Below, piece by piece: positions 45,202 through 53,576 of a stretch of 64,000 nucleotides of DNA. Under the pieces are notes generated by a model. It was not told the DNA's origin, made no database searches, and saw nothing but the letters and a program-made list of their open reading frames with translations. The translations under genes and the position numbers were made by a program. Origin of the DNA: Limnoglobus roseus (GTDB taxonomy: Bacteria > Planctomycetota > Planctomycetia > Gemmatales > Gemmataceae); NCBI RefSeq assembly GCF_008254045.1, contig NZ_CP042425.1, forward strand, positions 5,766,001 to 5,830,000, written 5' to 3'. Every line of letters begins with the position of its first letter. Within the stretch, counting starts at the first letter, position 1.

Positions 45202-46236
45202 TCATGGCTTGGCCACCGGTTGACGGAACCCGCGTTCGATTTGGTCCTTCGCATCGGTGGACACTGGGCCGTCGCGCCACAGCCATCGCATCATCTCTGG
45301 CATGATCGCGCCGCCGAACTTCTGGCCGTGGGCGTTCATGCCCCACGAGTAGTTCACGTCGTACCCCTTCTGGGTCAACGCCTTCATCAACCGGACGTTT
45401 TGGTGGAACCAGTCCATCTTCTCGTCGTAGTTGCCGTTGCCGCGGATGCCACGGTTGTCGTTGCGGCCGTCGCACAGGTAGACGCGGATCGGCTTCTTCT
45501 CGGCGGCGAGGACCTTGTCCGCGTAGACGTGGCCGCCGCGGAGGTTCACGAAGCTGCCGACGTTGCTCAGCACCTTGCGGAAGTGGTCCGGCCGTTCCCA
45601 CGCGACCGTGAACGCGGCGATCGCCCCGGAACTCGACCCGCCGATGCCTCGCATTTCGGGGTCTTTGGAGATGTTGTAAGTCTTCGCCAACTCCGGCAGC
45701 AGTTCCTCGGTGATCACGCGGGCGTAGCGGTCGTCGAGCGAGTTGTACTCCGTCGGGCGATTGGTATCGCGGTCGCCCCAGTTCGACGGCGTCGGTTCCG
45801 GCTGTTCGGGCTTGCGGCCGGGGTTGATGAATACGCCGAGCATCACCGGAATCTCCCGGCGGTAGATGAGGTTGTCCATCACGTTCTGGGCGCGAATGTC
45901 CCCTTTCTCGTCCTTGAACGCCTGCCCGTCCTGGTAGACCATGAGGGCCGCCGGAACCTTCGGGTCGTATTGCGTCGGTACGTACACCCAGTAGGTGTGC
46001 TGAGTGCCGGGGTACGCCTTGCTCGGGAGCGTGAACGGCCCGCGGACTTCTCCCTTCGGCACGCCGTCTTGCGGCAGCGAGTCCGGCCCCAGGCGGTACT
46101 GCGAATTCGGATTCGCGGCGGCCGGCGACTTCGGCTCTGCCTTCTTCTCGTCTTTCTTGTCCGGGACTTGGGCCAACGCCGTCACGGAGAGTGCGGCCAA
46201 CACGAAGGCGAGGGAACACGGCAATGCCGTCTTCAT
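45202..46236 (-). CDS. secreted esterase of the enterochelin-esterase-like family
   Basis: The 344-residue product has a signal peptide (about 1-22) and a Lys/Glu/Pro-rich spacer, then an alpha/beta-hydrolase fold. The nucleophile elbow is GGSSSGAIAAF. The start of the fold is recognisable (HTYWVYVPTQYDPKVPAALMVYQDG), as is the late histidine in WGMNAHG. The family (Esterase_D/Fes-like) includes siderophore esterases, feruloyl esterases and other carbohydrate esterases. Planctomycetes have many; a role on acylated polysaccharides is plausible. GAGG before ATG 46236 supports the start. It lies downstream of the Hsp70 gene on the opposite side of a 112-base gap. Confidence 0.85.
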   Translation of the reverse strand: MKTALPCSLAFVLAALSVTALAQVPDKKDEKKAEPKSPAAANPNSQYRLGPDSLPQDGVPKGEVRGPFTLPSKAYPGTQHTYWVYVPTQYDPKVPAALMVYQDGQAFKDEKGDIRAQNVMDNLIYRREIPVMLGVFINPGRKPEQPEPTPSNWGDRDTNRPTEYNSLDDRYARVITEELLPELAKTYNISKDPEMRGIGGSSSGAIAAFTVAWERPDHFRKVLSNVGSFVNLRGGHVYADKVLAAEKKPIRVYLCDGRNDNRGIRGNGNYDEKMDWFHQNVRLMKALTQKGYDVNYSWGMNAHGQKFGGAIMPEMMRWLWRDGPVSTDAKDQIERGFRQPVAKP

Positions 46237-46335
46237 GAGATGATCCTCGTGGCAAGGGAGGTGCAACAACGACCGATAGCGGAAAGTTAGCTTAGCGAAT
46301 TTTGGCGGACGATCGTCGCGAGAACTGGGAGCCGT

Positions 46336-46893
46336 TCAATGCGGCCCGCTGCCGAGGCGACCGCCGTAGCCTTCGTTACTCCCGCCATTGCCGCCGGACC
46401 CGCGGTTCTGCTCCTTCTGTTGCCGGTACACGGCTAGGTCGCGGCGGAGTTGCGAGTTGTGTTCCTCGCGCATCTCACGGTAAATCTTCAGCCAGTACCG
46501 GCGGGTGGCGATCCCGTCGGCCATTGCCAGCCCGATGACGAAGAACGTCAGCGCCATCACGCCCATCCAGTAGATGCCGTACCAGCGGAGGAACTGTTTC
46601 TCGGTCGGCGTGATCGGCGGTTTCTCGCCGTCGGCGTCGGTCGGCTTCTTCTCGCCCATCTCGTCGGCCCGTGCTTCCATGCCCGAGACAAACGCCCCGG
46701 CGATCATCCCACCGATCAGGACGAGGAGCAAGCCGACGACCAGCCGCCGGCGGTACCGGCCGCGGAGGTAGGCAAATTCGTCACTCGGCACGAGCTTACG
46801 GGCGTAGAGCGCTTTCAGACCGCGGACCTGCTGCCACCCCGAGACGAGGCCGAGCAACATCAGCGGCAAAGCGAGCAGTAGCGCGATCACCAT
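46336..46893 (-). CDS. hypothetical three-segment membrane protein
   Basis: The 185-residue protein has hydrophobic segments at about 1-20, 50-75 and 110-130, with a basic loop (ARKLVPSDEFAYLRGRYRRR) between the first two. It ends in a Gly/Asn/Ser-rich cytoplasmic tail (GSGGNGGSNEGYGGRLG). A long frame runs upstream of ATG 46893, but its sequence is not protein-like and there is no ribosome site of note at either place. No family recognised. Confidence 0.62.
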   Translation of the reverse strand: MVIALLLALPLMLLGLVSGWQQVRGLKALYARKLVPSDEFAYLRGRYRRRLVVGLLLVLIGGMIAGAFVSGMEARADEMGEKKPTDADGEKPPITPTEKQFLRWYGIYWMGVMALTFFVIGLAMADGIATRRYWLKIYREMREEHNSQLRRDLAVYRQQKEQNRGSGGNGGSNEGYGGRLGSGPH

Positions 46894-47119
46894 TTGAGAA
46901 TTCAAGTGCCGACCCTCGGACCCTTCGCCAGACGTGCCCCGCTCCAGCCATCGTGCGGAATCCGTCGGTGATGTCAAGAACGCCGCGAACCCCGCCGGGC
47001 GGTGCCTGTCTACAGAGGAACTCATCGCCGGGAAGGGAGGTGTGCCGTGCGACCGATTGATTCGCGAAAAAATTCGGGCGTCGTGTGCAAGCTTTCTTAC
47101 CTCGGAGAAGTATCCCCTC

Positions 47120-47530
47120 ATGAGCGGGAAACGATCACAACGCGGGAAGCCGGCCGATCTGACGGATGAACTGACCCCCGACGACGGCCAAGACCCGAAA
47201 CAGTTCTTTGACCGACGAACGCAGTACGACCAGTCTCGCCAAGTGGGACGCAAGGCCCTTCAGCTGTGCGAGCAAGTGAAGACCTCACTTCATGGCATAC
47301 TTGCGGTGTGTGCCGACGACGTGGTGCGGGATTTGCAAGTTCTTGCGGTCCTGCCGGCCCCTCACACGGGTCGGCTTCAAATCGCAGTCGCCGTCCCCTC
47401 GACGGCAGACGCGGTGGATCGGGTAACTGTGCTGTCTCACTTACACCGGGTCAGCGGCTGGATTCGTTCGGAAGTCGCCTCGGCGATTCACCGGCGGAAG
47501 ACACCGGAGTTGGTCTGGGACGTGAGATGA
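47120..47530 (+). CDS. rbfA: ribosome-binding factor A-like protein
   Basis: The 136-residue product has a polar head (about 1-38) and then the KH-like RbfA pattern: RQVGRKALQLCEQVKTSLHGIL, a middle strand LQVLAVLPAPHTGRLQIAVAV, and the typical end LHRVSGWIRSEVASAIHRRK before TPELVWDV. RbfA helps mature the 16S rRNA 5' region and binds the small subunit. GGAGAAG before ATG 47120 fixes the start. The gene stands alone with a strong terminator, not in the usual nusA-infB-rbfA-truB operon. The match is clear at the C-terminus and weaker in front. Confidence 0.7.
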   Translation: MSGKRSQRGKPADLTDELTPDDGQDPKQFFDRRTQYDQSRQVGRKALQLCEQVKTSLHGILAVCADDVVRDLQVLAVLPAPHTGRLQIAVAVPSTADAVDRVTVLSHLHRVSGWIRSEVASAIHRRKTPELVWDVR

Positions 47531-47534
47531 TGTC

Positions 47535-47570
47535 GGCGGCGGGGATTCTTCGCAACGAATCCCCGCCGCC
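47535..47570 (+). terminator. intrinsic terminator after the RbfA-like gene
   Basis: GGCGGCGGGGATTC and GAATCCCCGCCGCC form a perfect 14-bp stem with an 8-base loop, four bases past the stop codon, with CTTTTTG soon after. Confidence 0.82.
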
Positions 47571-47662
47571 GTTGTCCTTTTTGATTGCCCCCCGATCTCG
47601 CTGAGCGATACAACCTCTCGACAGGCGGCCGAACGTCCGCCGGGCTCAGGCTGCATCGCGAC

Positions 47663-48472
47663 ATGCTCACACTTTCACTCAAAAGCCCGCCGTTGGTGCC
47701 CCTCGAAGCAGAGGCCATCTCGCCGGATGTGTTGGCTTCACTGTCTCTCGACGAAATCCGTTCCCGCCCTGTGTTCCTCGGTAAACGGCAACTGCCGCTC
47801 GACGACCTTTTCACCGTGGAAGGCTCGCCCGGCGACGAGATCGAACTCCGAGGCGAACTGACGAAAGTGAAGTGGATCGGCCGCGGGATGAGCCGCGGCC
47901 GGCTGCGCATTGTCGGTCCCGTCGGAATGCACCTCGGCGCGCACATGAAAGGCGGCACCATCGAAGTCGAAGGCGACGCAAGCGACTGGCTTGGCGCGGA
48001 GATGAGCGGCGGGCTGATCCGCGTCCGCGGCAACGTCGGCGGGCAGGCGGGGGCGGCCTACCGCGGGGCGGCGTCCGGCATGAGCGGCGGCACTATCCTC
48101 ATCGACGGCACGGCTGGCGACGAACTCGGCATGAGGATGAAGCGGGGCACCATCGCCGTTCGCGGTCCCGCCCGAGACTTCGCCGGCCTGCAAATGAAGG
48201 GCGGCACGATCATTCTGATGAGCGGGGCCGAGCAGCGCACGGGCGCGTGGATGGCCCGCGGCACGATCATCTCCCTGCGGTCGCTGGAACTGGTGCCAAC
48301 CTTTGCTTTCGGCTGTGACATCGTGCCGTCGTTCGTGCGCCTGTACGCGAAGCACTTCCGGCCGCACGGGCTTGAACTTCCTGTCTCGGGCGGCGTCTAC
48401 CAGCGGTACGCCGGCGACCTGACCGGGCTGGGCAAGGGCGAAATTCTGGTCTGGCACCCGGCTGCGACATGA
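47663..48472 (+). CDS. fhcC: formylmethanofuran dehydrogenase subunit C homologue (FhcC/FwdC)
   Basis: The 269-residue product consists mainly of a right-handed beta-helix of glycine repeats (MKGGTIEVEGDAS, MSGGLIRVRGNVGGQAG, MSGGTILIDGTAGDELG, MKGGTIILMSG). This is the domain shared by FwdC/FhcC and the C-terminus of glutamate synthase. FhcC is part of the complex that hydrolyses formyl-tetrahydromethanopterin products in bacterial C1 metabolism, a pathway known in Planctomycetes. ATG 47663 fits the family start; a longer frame begins in the preceding terminator. The other Fhc subunits are not in the window. The next gene overlaps by ATGA. Confidence 0.82.
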   Translation: MLTLSLKSPPLVPLEAEAISPDVLASLSLDEIRSRPVFLGKRQLPLDDLFTVEGSPGDEIELRGELTKVKWIGRGMSRGRLRIVGPVGMHLGAHMKGGTIEVEGDASDWLGAEMSGGLIRVRGNVGGQAGAAYRGAASGMSGGTILIDGTAGDELGMRMKRGTIAVRGPARDFAGLQMKGGTIILMSGAEQRTGAWMARGTIISLRSLELVPTFAFGCDIVPSFVRLYAKHFRPHGLELPVSGGVYQRYAGDLTGLGKGEILVWHPAAT

Positions 48473-49011
48473 ACCGGCTGTTCCCCTTCGTCGCGATCGT
48501 TCTCTCGCTTCCGCTGCTGTCCGTGTTCGCCATCGACCCCGGCTCCGATCCGTCGAACCCCGCGATTTTCCTGTCCGCGTGGCTGGCCATGATCGGTTGG
48601 TACGTTGGTGCGACGGCGGTGCTGGCCCGTGGTGCCGGGGCCGCACGGCTGTGGGCCGTCGGGTGCGGCTTGCAGATCCTTCACGTGGCGATTGCTTTCC
48701 ACGCGACCCACGGTTGGTCGCACGCAGCCGCCTTCGAACACACGCGGCAAGTCGGCGGCATCGGGGAGGGGGTGTACGTCAACTACTTGTTCACGGCAGT
48801 CTGGCTTCTCGACGCGACTTGGCTCTGTCTGGCCCCCCGCAGATACGCCCGCCGCCCGCGGTGGCTGACCGTGGCCGTCCACGGCTTCCTCCTGTTCATC
48901 GTCTTCAACGCGATGGCGGTCTTCGGCTCGTGGGTCGCGCGGGGGCTGTTCGGCGGGTTCGTAATGGGCGTCCTAAAAACTCGCTTCTTGCCCCGCTGTT
49001 GCCAGCGGTAG
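48469..49011 (+). CDS. hypothetical multi-pass membrane protein
   Basis: The 180-residue protein overlaps the fhcC stop by four bases. It has about four to five membrane segments (first at about 3-20, then 30-50, 60-78, 95-115 and 130-155), with a conserved-looking GGIGEGVYVNYLF between the third and fourth. No domain is recognised. The overlap implies translation together with fhcC; whether it has any part in C1 metabolism is not known. Confidence 0.68.
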   Translation: MNRLFPFVAIVLSLPLLSVFAIDPGSDPSNPAIFLSAWLAMIGWYVGATAVLARGAGAARLWAVGCGLQILHVAIAFHATHGWSHAAAFEHTRQVGGIGEGVYVNYLFTAVWLLDATWLCLAPRRYARRPRWLTVAVHGFLLFIVFNAMAVFGSWVARGLFGGFVMGVLKTRFLPRCCQR

Positions 49012-49038
49012 GCCTTGACGCTGCGACGGGCCGGAGCC

Positions 49039-49605
49039 TCACCTCGGCGGCGGCCCGCCGTTACCCGGCCCGCGTTGCATTCCTTCGAGCTGCGACTTCT
49101 GCTCTGCCGTCAGGATTTTGCCCAGCGCATCGTCCACGGTCTTTTGAATCTGAGCGAGTTCCTTTTTCTGAACGGCCGTGAGTTGGAGTTCGTCCTGAAG
49201 GCCGCTGGAAAGAACCTGCCCCGGCTGGGGACGAGGCCGACCACCCGGTGGCCCACCACCACTTGGCCCGCCTCCGCCCGGCCCACCGCCGGTGCTCACG
49301 GCGGCCGCTTCTTTCGTGAGCAGCGCCGCGAGTTCGTCCTTCGTCACGTACCCGTGCTTCTGGGCGTCCGCTCGGTCGAAGAGGGCGTTCAGTCGCTCGT
49401 CGCCCAACTCCTCCTTCGTCAGTTTGCCGTCCTTGTTCGCGTCGAAGGCCATCAACCGCTGGACCATGTCGTCCACCGACGCGGCCTTGCCCCCACTGCC
49501 CGGCGGGCCGCCACCGCCCTTCTTTCCCGGCGGGGGGTGGGCGTCGGTCTGCGAGAGTGTCAGGAACAGGCCGAGTGTCAGTAAGAAAGCGCTCGTCAGT
49601 CGCAT
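49039..49605 (-). CDS. secreted EF-hand protein
   Basis: The 188-residue exported protein has a signal peptide (1-22) and a Gly/Pro-rich spacer. A pair of EF-hand loops follows: a complete one, DANKDGKLTKEE (55-66), and a degenerate one from Asp80 with His84 in a calcium position. A long Gly/Pro stretch (about 105-130) and a helical C-terminus resembling periplasmic metal sensors of the LTxxQ type (LQLTAVQKKELAQIQK) end it. It probably binds calcium outside the cytoplasm. Such EF-hand/LTxxQ mixtures are common in Planctomycetes. Partner unknown. Confidence 0.78.
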   Translation of the reverse strand: MRLTSAFLLTLGLFLTLSQTDAHPPPGKKGGGGPPGSGGKAASVDDMVQRLMAFDANKDGKLTKEELGDERLNALFDRADAQKHGYVTKDELAALLTKEAAAVSTGGGPGGGGPSGGGPPGGRPRPQPGQVLSSGLQDELQLTAVQKKELAQIQKTVDDALGKILTAEQKSQLEGMQRGPGNGGPPPR

Positions 49606-49618
49606 GGTGTTCCTCCGG

Positions 49619-50320
49619 TTATCGGCCGCGGGTGCGCGTGGGTTGGGTGTCGCGGTCGTCCGGCGTGCGGCCGAGTACGATGACGAAGTTGGCCGACAGT
49701 TCGCCGACCTTCGACTCCTTGATCGGCTTGAAGTCGACGAGGATCAGCTCTCGGTCGATCAGGTCGCGGGTGCCGTTGAAGACGCCGTCGCGGGCGTTCC
49801 CGGCGTGGCCGCGGACCATGAACTGCGTCGTCAACAGTTCTCGATCGCCCTTCTTCACCTTCACGTGGATGTGCGGAGCCGGTCGGCCGGGGTAGGCGAC
49901 CGGCTTGATCGTGCGGAATCGGTACTCGCCGGTCGATCCGGTGGTGAAGCGGCCGAACCCCTGGAAGTTCTTGTCCTGCTGTTTCGCCTTCGGGCCGCTG
50001 TCTGACGTGTGCAGGTAGACCTGCTTGGCGTCGCACTGCCAGATTTCGACGACGGCGTCCTTGATCGGGCTGCCGGTCGGCCCGAGGACTTTCCCCGTCA
50101 GATGAGTGATCTCGCCGACGGCCGGGGTGATCGAGTCGTTGATAACGAGCAGGTCGTTATCGGTGTCGAGCGGCAGCTTGTCGGGGTAGAACGGCCCCTC
50201 GGTTAACGACGGCGTGCGCAGCAGTTGCTCCGCGAACACGCCCGGCGTCCACAGGGCGGCCGCGCCGAGGGCCGCTCCCCCGCGGAGGAAGGCCCGCCGG
50301 TTGAAGAAGGATTCACGCAT
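49619..50320 (-). CDS. Tat-exported intradiol ring-cleavage dioxygenase-like protein (copy 1)
   Basis: The 233-residue protein has a twin-arginine leader (FNRRAFLRGG, 5-14) and the core of the intradiol dioxygenase family: SLTEGPFYPD, VEIWQCDAKQVYLH, a tyrosine in KPVAYPGRPAPHIHVKV and the two histidines of the same motif. Two Tyr and two His are the expected Fe(III) ligands. Classical enzymes open catechol or protocatechuate; exported versions are less well known and may act on lignin- or humic-type aromatics. A second copy lies next to it on the same strand, 153 bases upstream. Confidence 0.83.
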   Translation of the reverse strand: MRESFFNRRAFLRGGAALGAAALWTPGVFAEQLLRTPSLTEGPFYPDKLPLDTDNDLLVINDSITPAVGEITHLTGKVLGPTGSPIKDAVVEIWQCDAKQVYLHTSDSGPKAKQQDKNFQGFGRFTTGSTGEYRFRTIKPVAYPGRPAPHIHVKVKKGDRELLTTQFMVRGHAGNARDGVFNGTRDLIDRELILVDFKPIKESKVGELSANFVIVLGRTPDDRDTQPTRTRGR

Positions 50321-50473
50321 CGTTCGAACTCCGTGAAGAAGCCTGCGGCAGAACCGACGGATGCTCCGTTGGCCGGCCTACTGCTAAACGGATCAAAGCC
50401 CGCGTCGGCGACAGGGGGTTCGAGGAATCGACCGGCACAAGGCAGCTTCGTCCTCATGGCGTATCGCGGCATG

Positions 50474-51223
50474 TCACGCCACGAGGACGACGTTAAACGA
50501 GGCGGTAATCTGAGTGCTGTTCTTGCCCTGCCGCATCAACAGGTATTGGCCGACTTCGCTGGAGACGGTGGCCCCGACGCCCTGCGACGCGCCCTTGTAC
50601 ACCATGTCCGTGCTGTTCGTCGTGTCCCGGTTCGGCCGTGAACTGTACGGGGTGGTGGCGTAGACCTGGTTCGTGAACGCCTCGGCCGAGAACAGTTGCG
50701 AGACGAAGTTGTACGTCACCGTGGTGCCGCTGTAGAGCCGCACGCGGAAGTGGATGTGCGGCGTCCGACCACTATACCACCCGGGGAAGATGGTCGTAAA
50801 CGACGACCCGCCGCGCTTGTCGGTCAGTTGGTAGCCGCGGCAGAAGTTCTGCCCCGTCGTCCCCTCGGACGCGATGGCCGAGTACTTGCCGGCCCCGTTG
50901 GTGTGCCAGATGTCTACTTTGGCGTTCGCAATCGGCGTGACGGTGTTGTTCGCCAGCCGGGACACGCTAATGGCCAGGTTCGTCTTGTACCCGTCAAAGG
51001 CCGTGCTGCCGGCGGTCGAGTTGGCCCGCACGTCGGACCGATTCGGCATGCTGTCCACCCAGTACGGCCCCTCGGTGACGCCGGGCGTTTGCGTCAGGTT
51101 GCTGGCGGCGAACACGATGCCGGGCTTGAGTAAGCCCGTCGCGAAGAACGTCGCGTAGGCCGACTTGATGAACATCTCCCGGCGGGTCCACTCGCGGTCT
51201 TCTCGGCTCGTTTGCTTCGACAT
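50474..51223 (-). CDS. Tat-exported intradiol dioxygenase-like protein (copy 2)
   Basis: The 249-residue paralogue also has a twin-arginine leader (TRREMFIKS, 13-21). The family pattern is GVTEGPYWVD, KVDIWHTNGAGKYS (Tyr ligand) and FPGWYSGRTPHIHFRV (Tyr and two His). It differs from copy 1 in most of its surface, so the duplication is old or the two were acquired separately. The Fe(III) ligands appear complete. The natural substrate is unknown. A possible role in using aromatic compounds is shared with the neighbour. Confidence 0.83.
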   Translation of the reverse strand: MSKQTSREDREWTRREMFIKSAYATFFATGLLKPGIVFAASNLTQTPGVTEGPYWVDSMPNRSDVRANSTAGSTAFDGYKTNLAISVSRLANNTVTPIANAKVDIWHTNGAGKYSAIASEGTTGQNFCRGYQLTDKRGGSSFTTIFPGWYSGRTPHIHFRVRLYSGTTVTYNFVSQLFSAEAFTNQVYATTPYSSRPNRDTTNSTDMVYKGASQGVGATVSSEVGQYLLMRQGKNSTQITASFNVVLVA

Positions 51224-51400
51224 GGGCGGCTCCTGAAAGGAATCTCATGAACGGGTACGGGTTCAGGATCACGAGTTTTCGAGCGAAGCGGGCGCGGCGG
51301 TGCTCGGGAAACAGAACTTCAGCCTGAGCGGGAGCACGCACGGGCGGCCAAGGTCGGGTAAACTCCGCGAGGCGTTGTGAACGCTCGTCGTTGACGGTCT

Positions 51401-52234
51401 ATGCTCCCAGGGGGAACGATCTTGCCGTTCGACTGGCCACCTTGGGGCGTGATGTGGGCGCTGGCCGCCGCGCTCTTCGCGGCGTGTAAGCTCCTCACCT
51501 GGGCGAAGACTGAGAGACAGTCGGCGTCCGTTGGACGGCAGTTGGCGTACCTGTTCGGCTGGCCCGGGCTCGACGCGAAAGCGTTCCTCGATCCTCGGCC
51601 CCTCCCGCCGGACCAGAAGCCGAAGGGCGGCGAGTGGGCGTTCGCGGCGGCAAAACTCGGCCTGGGAATGGCCCTCATCTGGGGCGCGGTTCCGCTTGTG
51701 CCGGCCGACGCACCAATCCTGCGCGGGTGGGTTGGGATGGCAGGGCTGGTCTTCCTCCTGCACTTCGGCACGTTCCACCTGATGAGTTGCGCCTGGCGGA
51801 CGGGTGGCGTCGATGCCCGGCCGTTGATGAACTGGCCGATTCTCGCGGAGAGCGTGACCGACTTCTGGGGCCGGCGGTGGAACACCGCCTTCCGCGACCT
51901 GACCCACCGCTTCCTGTTCCGCCCCTTGTCCCGACGGCTCGGCCCGCGGGGTGGCCTCGCGGCCGGCTTCCTGTTCAGTGGTGTCATCCACGACTTCGTC
52001 ATCTCACTGCCGGCCGGCGGCGGTTACGGCGGGCCGACGCTGTACTTCGCCTTCCAGGGGTTGGCCCTCGTCGGGGAGCGGTCGCGCCTCGGCAAATCGC
52101 TCGGCCTCGGCGGCGGGTGGCGGGGCCGGGCGTTCACGGCGCTGGTCGTCATCGGCCCCGCCTTAATGTTGTTCCACCCGCCGTTCGTCCTCCGCGTGGT
52201 GCTCCCCTTCCTCCAAGTGCTCGGCGCATCCTGA
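51401..52234 (+). CDS. MBOAT_2 / wax-synthase-like membrane acyltransferase
   Basis: The 277-residue membrane protein has about six to seven hydrophobic segments. It shows the pattern of the wax-synthase-type MBOAT group: SVTDFWGRRWNTAFRDLTHR and then LFSGVIHDF, which holds the conserved histidine of the active site. Such enzymes move acyl chains from acyl-CoA to alcohols or other acceptors in the membrane. It is shorter than most members. The start could be the GTG or ATG nearby; ATG 51401 is the first in the frame. The small membrane gene 13 bases downstream is probably cotranscribed. Confidence 0.72.
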   Translation: MLPGGTILPFDWPPWGVMWALAAALFAACKLLTWAKTERQSASVGRQLAYLFGWPGLDAKAFLDPRPLPPDQKPKGGEWAFAAAKLGLGMALIWGAVPLVPADAPILRGWVGMAGLVFLLHFGTFHLMSCAWRTGGVDARPLMNWPILAESVTDFWGRRWNTAFRDLTHRFLFRPLSRRLGPRGGLAAGFLFSGVIHDFVISLPAGGGYGGPTLYFAFQGLALVGERSRLGKSLGLGGGWRGRAFTALVVIGPALMLFHPPFVLRVVLPFLQVLGAS

Positions 52235-52247
52235 CAGGAGTCTGCTC

Positions 52248-52655
52248 GTGGAAATCCCGCTCGCCGATTGGATCCGCCTAGCCGGCCTCGGTCAGTTGTC
52301 CGTCCTCGTCGCCTCGTCCCTCGTGCCGTTGCGGCTGAACTGGAAGCGCGACCTCGCGGGGCTGCCAGTGTTGCACCGCCAGATGTACTGGACCTACGGC
52401 GGTTATGTGGTGCTGGGGATCATCACCCTTGGGGGCACGAGCCTGTTCTGCGCGGATGAGTTGGCCGCGGGGTCGCGGCTGGCACAAGCATTCTGTTTGT
52501 ACGGGTTCCTGTTCTGGGGCGTGCGACTGCTGCTCCAAGCCGTCTTCGATGTGAAATCGCACCTCACGGCGTGGTGGCTGGCGGCTGGGTACCACCTCCT
52601 CACCGTACTGTTCCTGTTCTTCACGGGCGTCTACGGGTACGCGCTGTTCCGATGA
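52248..52655 (+). CDS. small hypothetical membrane protein (135 aa)
   Basis: The 135-residue protein has four hydrophobic segments (about 10-26, 47-67, 80-100 and 110-133) and little else. It follows the MBOAT-like gene by 13 bases and is probably cotranscribed with it. It has no recognised domain. It ends 18 bases from the convergent fructokinase-type gene. Confidence 0.66.
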   Translation: MEIPLADWIRLAGLGQLSVLVASSLVPLRLNWKRDLAGLPVLHRQMYWTYGGYVVLGIITLGGTSLFCADELAAGSRLAQAFCLYGFLFWGVRLLLQAVFDVKSHLTAWWLAAGYHLLTVLFLFFTGVYGYALFR

Positions 52656-52673
52656 ACGGGCCGTCGCGTGCCG

Positions 52674-53576
52674 CTACGATTCTGCCCACGCCACCTGGAA
52701 AGGTCGGCACAAAGACTCGGGAAGTGGTGGCGTGCCGCCCGCGCGGGACGCGACGTGAGCGGCGATCTCGTTCGCCCGTTGGTTGATCGTGTCGAGTTCC
52801 CACCCCGCGAGCAGGCCGAGGGTCATCGCAGCGGTGAAGGAATCGCCCGCCCCGATGGTGTCTTGTACCTTCACCGGCACGCCGGGATGGTCGGACCATT
52901 TCCCGTCGCGGTGCAGCAAACTGCCCCGCCCGCCGCGTGTGAAGGCGACGGCTTGAAGATGGAACTGCTGGGCGAGTTGCTCGATTCGCGACGGCTCGTC
53001 CCCTTCGATCCCGAACAGTTCGGCCAATCGCGGCAACTCGGTTTCGTTCAACTTGAGGACGTTCGCCAACCTCAACGAGTCCTCGACGACCGGCCGGGAG
53101 AAGTACGACTGACGCAGGTTCACGTCGAAGACGCGCAGGGCCGTCGGCGGCACGTCGCCGAGCAGCGTGCGAATCGCGTGGCGGGAATCGTCGTGTCGTT
53201 GCGCGAGAGTGCCGAAGCAAACCGCGTCGGCCGCCGCGACCGCCCGCCGCCCGGGTGCTTCTCCCCGGAGGTGGTCCCACGCGACGCCTTCGTGGATCGT
53301 GTAGTGCGGCTCTCCGTCGGTTCCGAGTTCGACCGTCACCGTGCCCGTCGGCCGGGCGTCGTCGAGTTCGACGCAATCGGTCGGCACGCCGAGTTCGCGG
53401 AGGCGGGCGAGGATGTCTTGGCCGAGGGCGTCTCGGCCCACCCGCGTGACCGGCCGTGCGTCGGCCCCGAGTTGGCGGGCGTGGAACGTGAAGTTCGCCG
53501 GCGCGCCGCCCATCTGCCGGCCGCCCGGCAGTAAGTCCCACAACACTTCGCCGATGCCCACGACTTTCGGCGTCAT
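52674..53576 (-). CDS. PfkB-family sugar kinase, fructokinase-like
   Basis: The 300-residue ribokinase-type enzyme starts KVVGIGEVLWDLLPGG and has GGAPANFTFHARQLG, the sugar-binding region, and DTIGAGDSFTAAM, the anion hole and catalytic aspartate. The form and size match bacterial fructokinases, which phosphorylate fructose at C6. It overlaps the sugar transporter stop by ATGA, so uptake and phosphorylation are coupled in one operon. Other sugars are possible; the assignment to fructose is inference from the family. Confidence 0.85.
   Translation of the reverse strand: MTPKVVGIGEVLWDLLPGGRQMGGAPANFTFHARQLGADARPVTRVGRDALGQDILARLRELGVPTDCVELDDARPTGTVTVELGTDGEPHYTIHEGVAWDHLRGEAPGRRAVAAADAVCFGTLAQRHDDSRHAIRTLLGDVPPTALRVFDVNLRQSYFSRPVVEDSLRLANVLKLNETELPRLAELFGIEGDEPSRIEQLAQQFHLQAVAFTRGGRGSLLHRDGKWSDHPGVPVKVQDTIGAGDSFTAAMTLGLLAGWELDTINQRANEIAAHVASRAGGTPPLPESLCRPFQVAWAES

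Noticed and set aside
47585..47662. Upstream extension of fhcC
   Set aside because: It would begin within the tail of the preceding terminator and adds residues absent from the family; ATG 47663 fits better.
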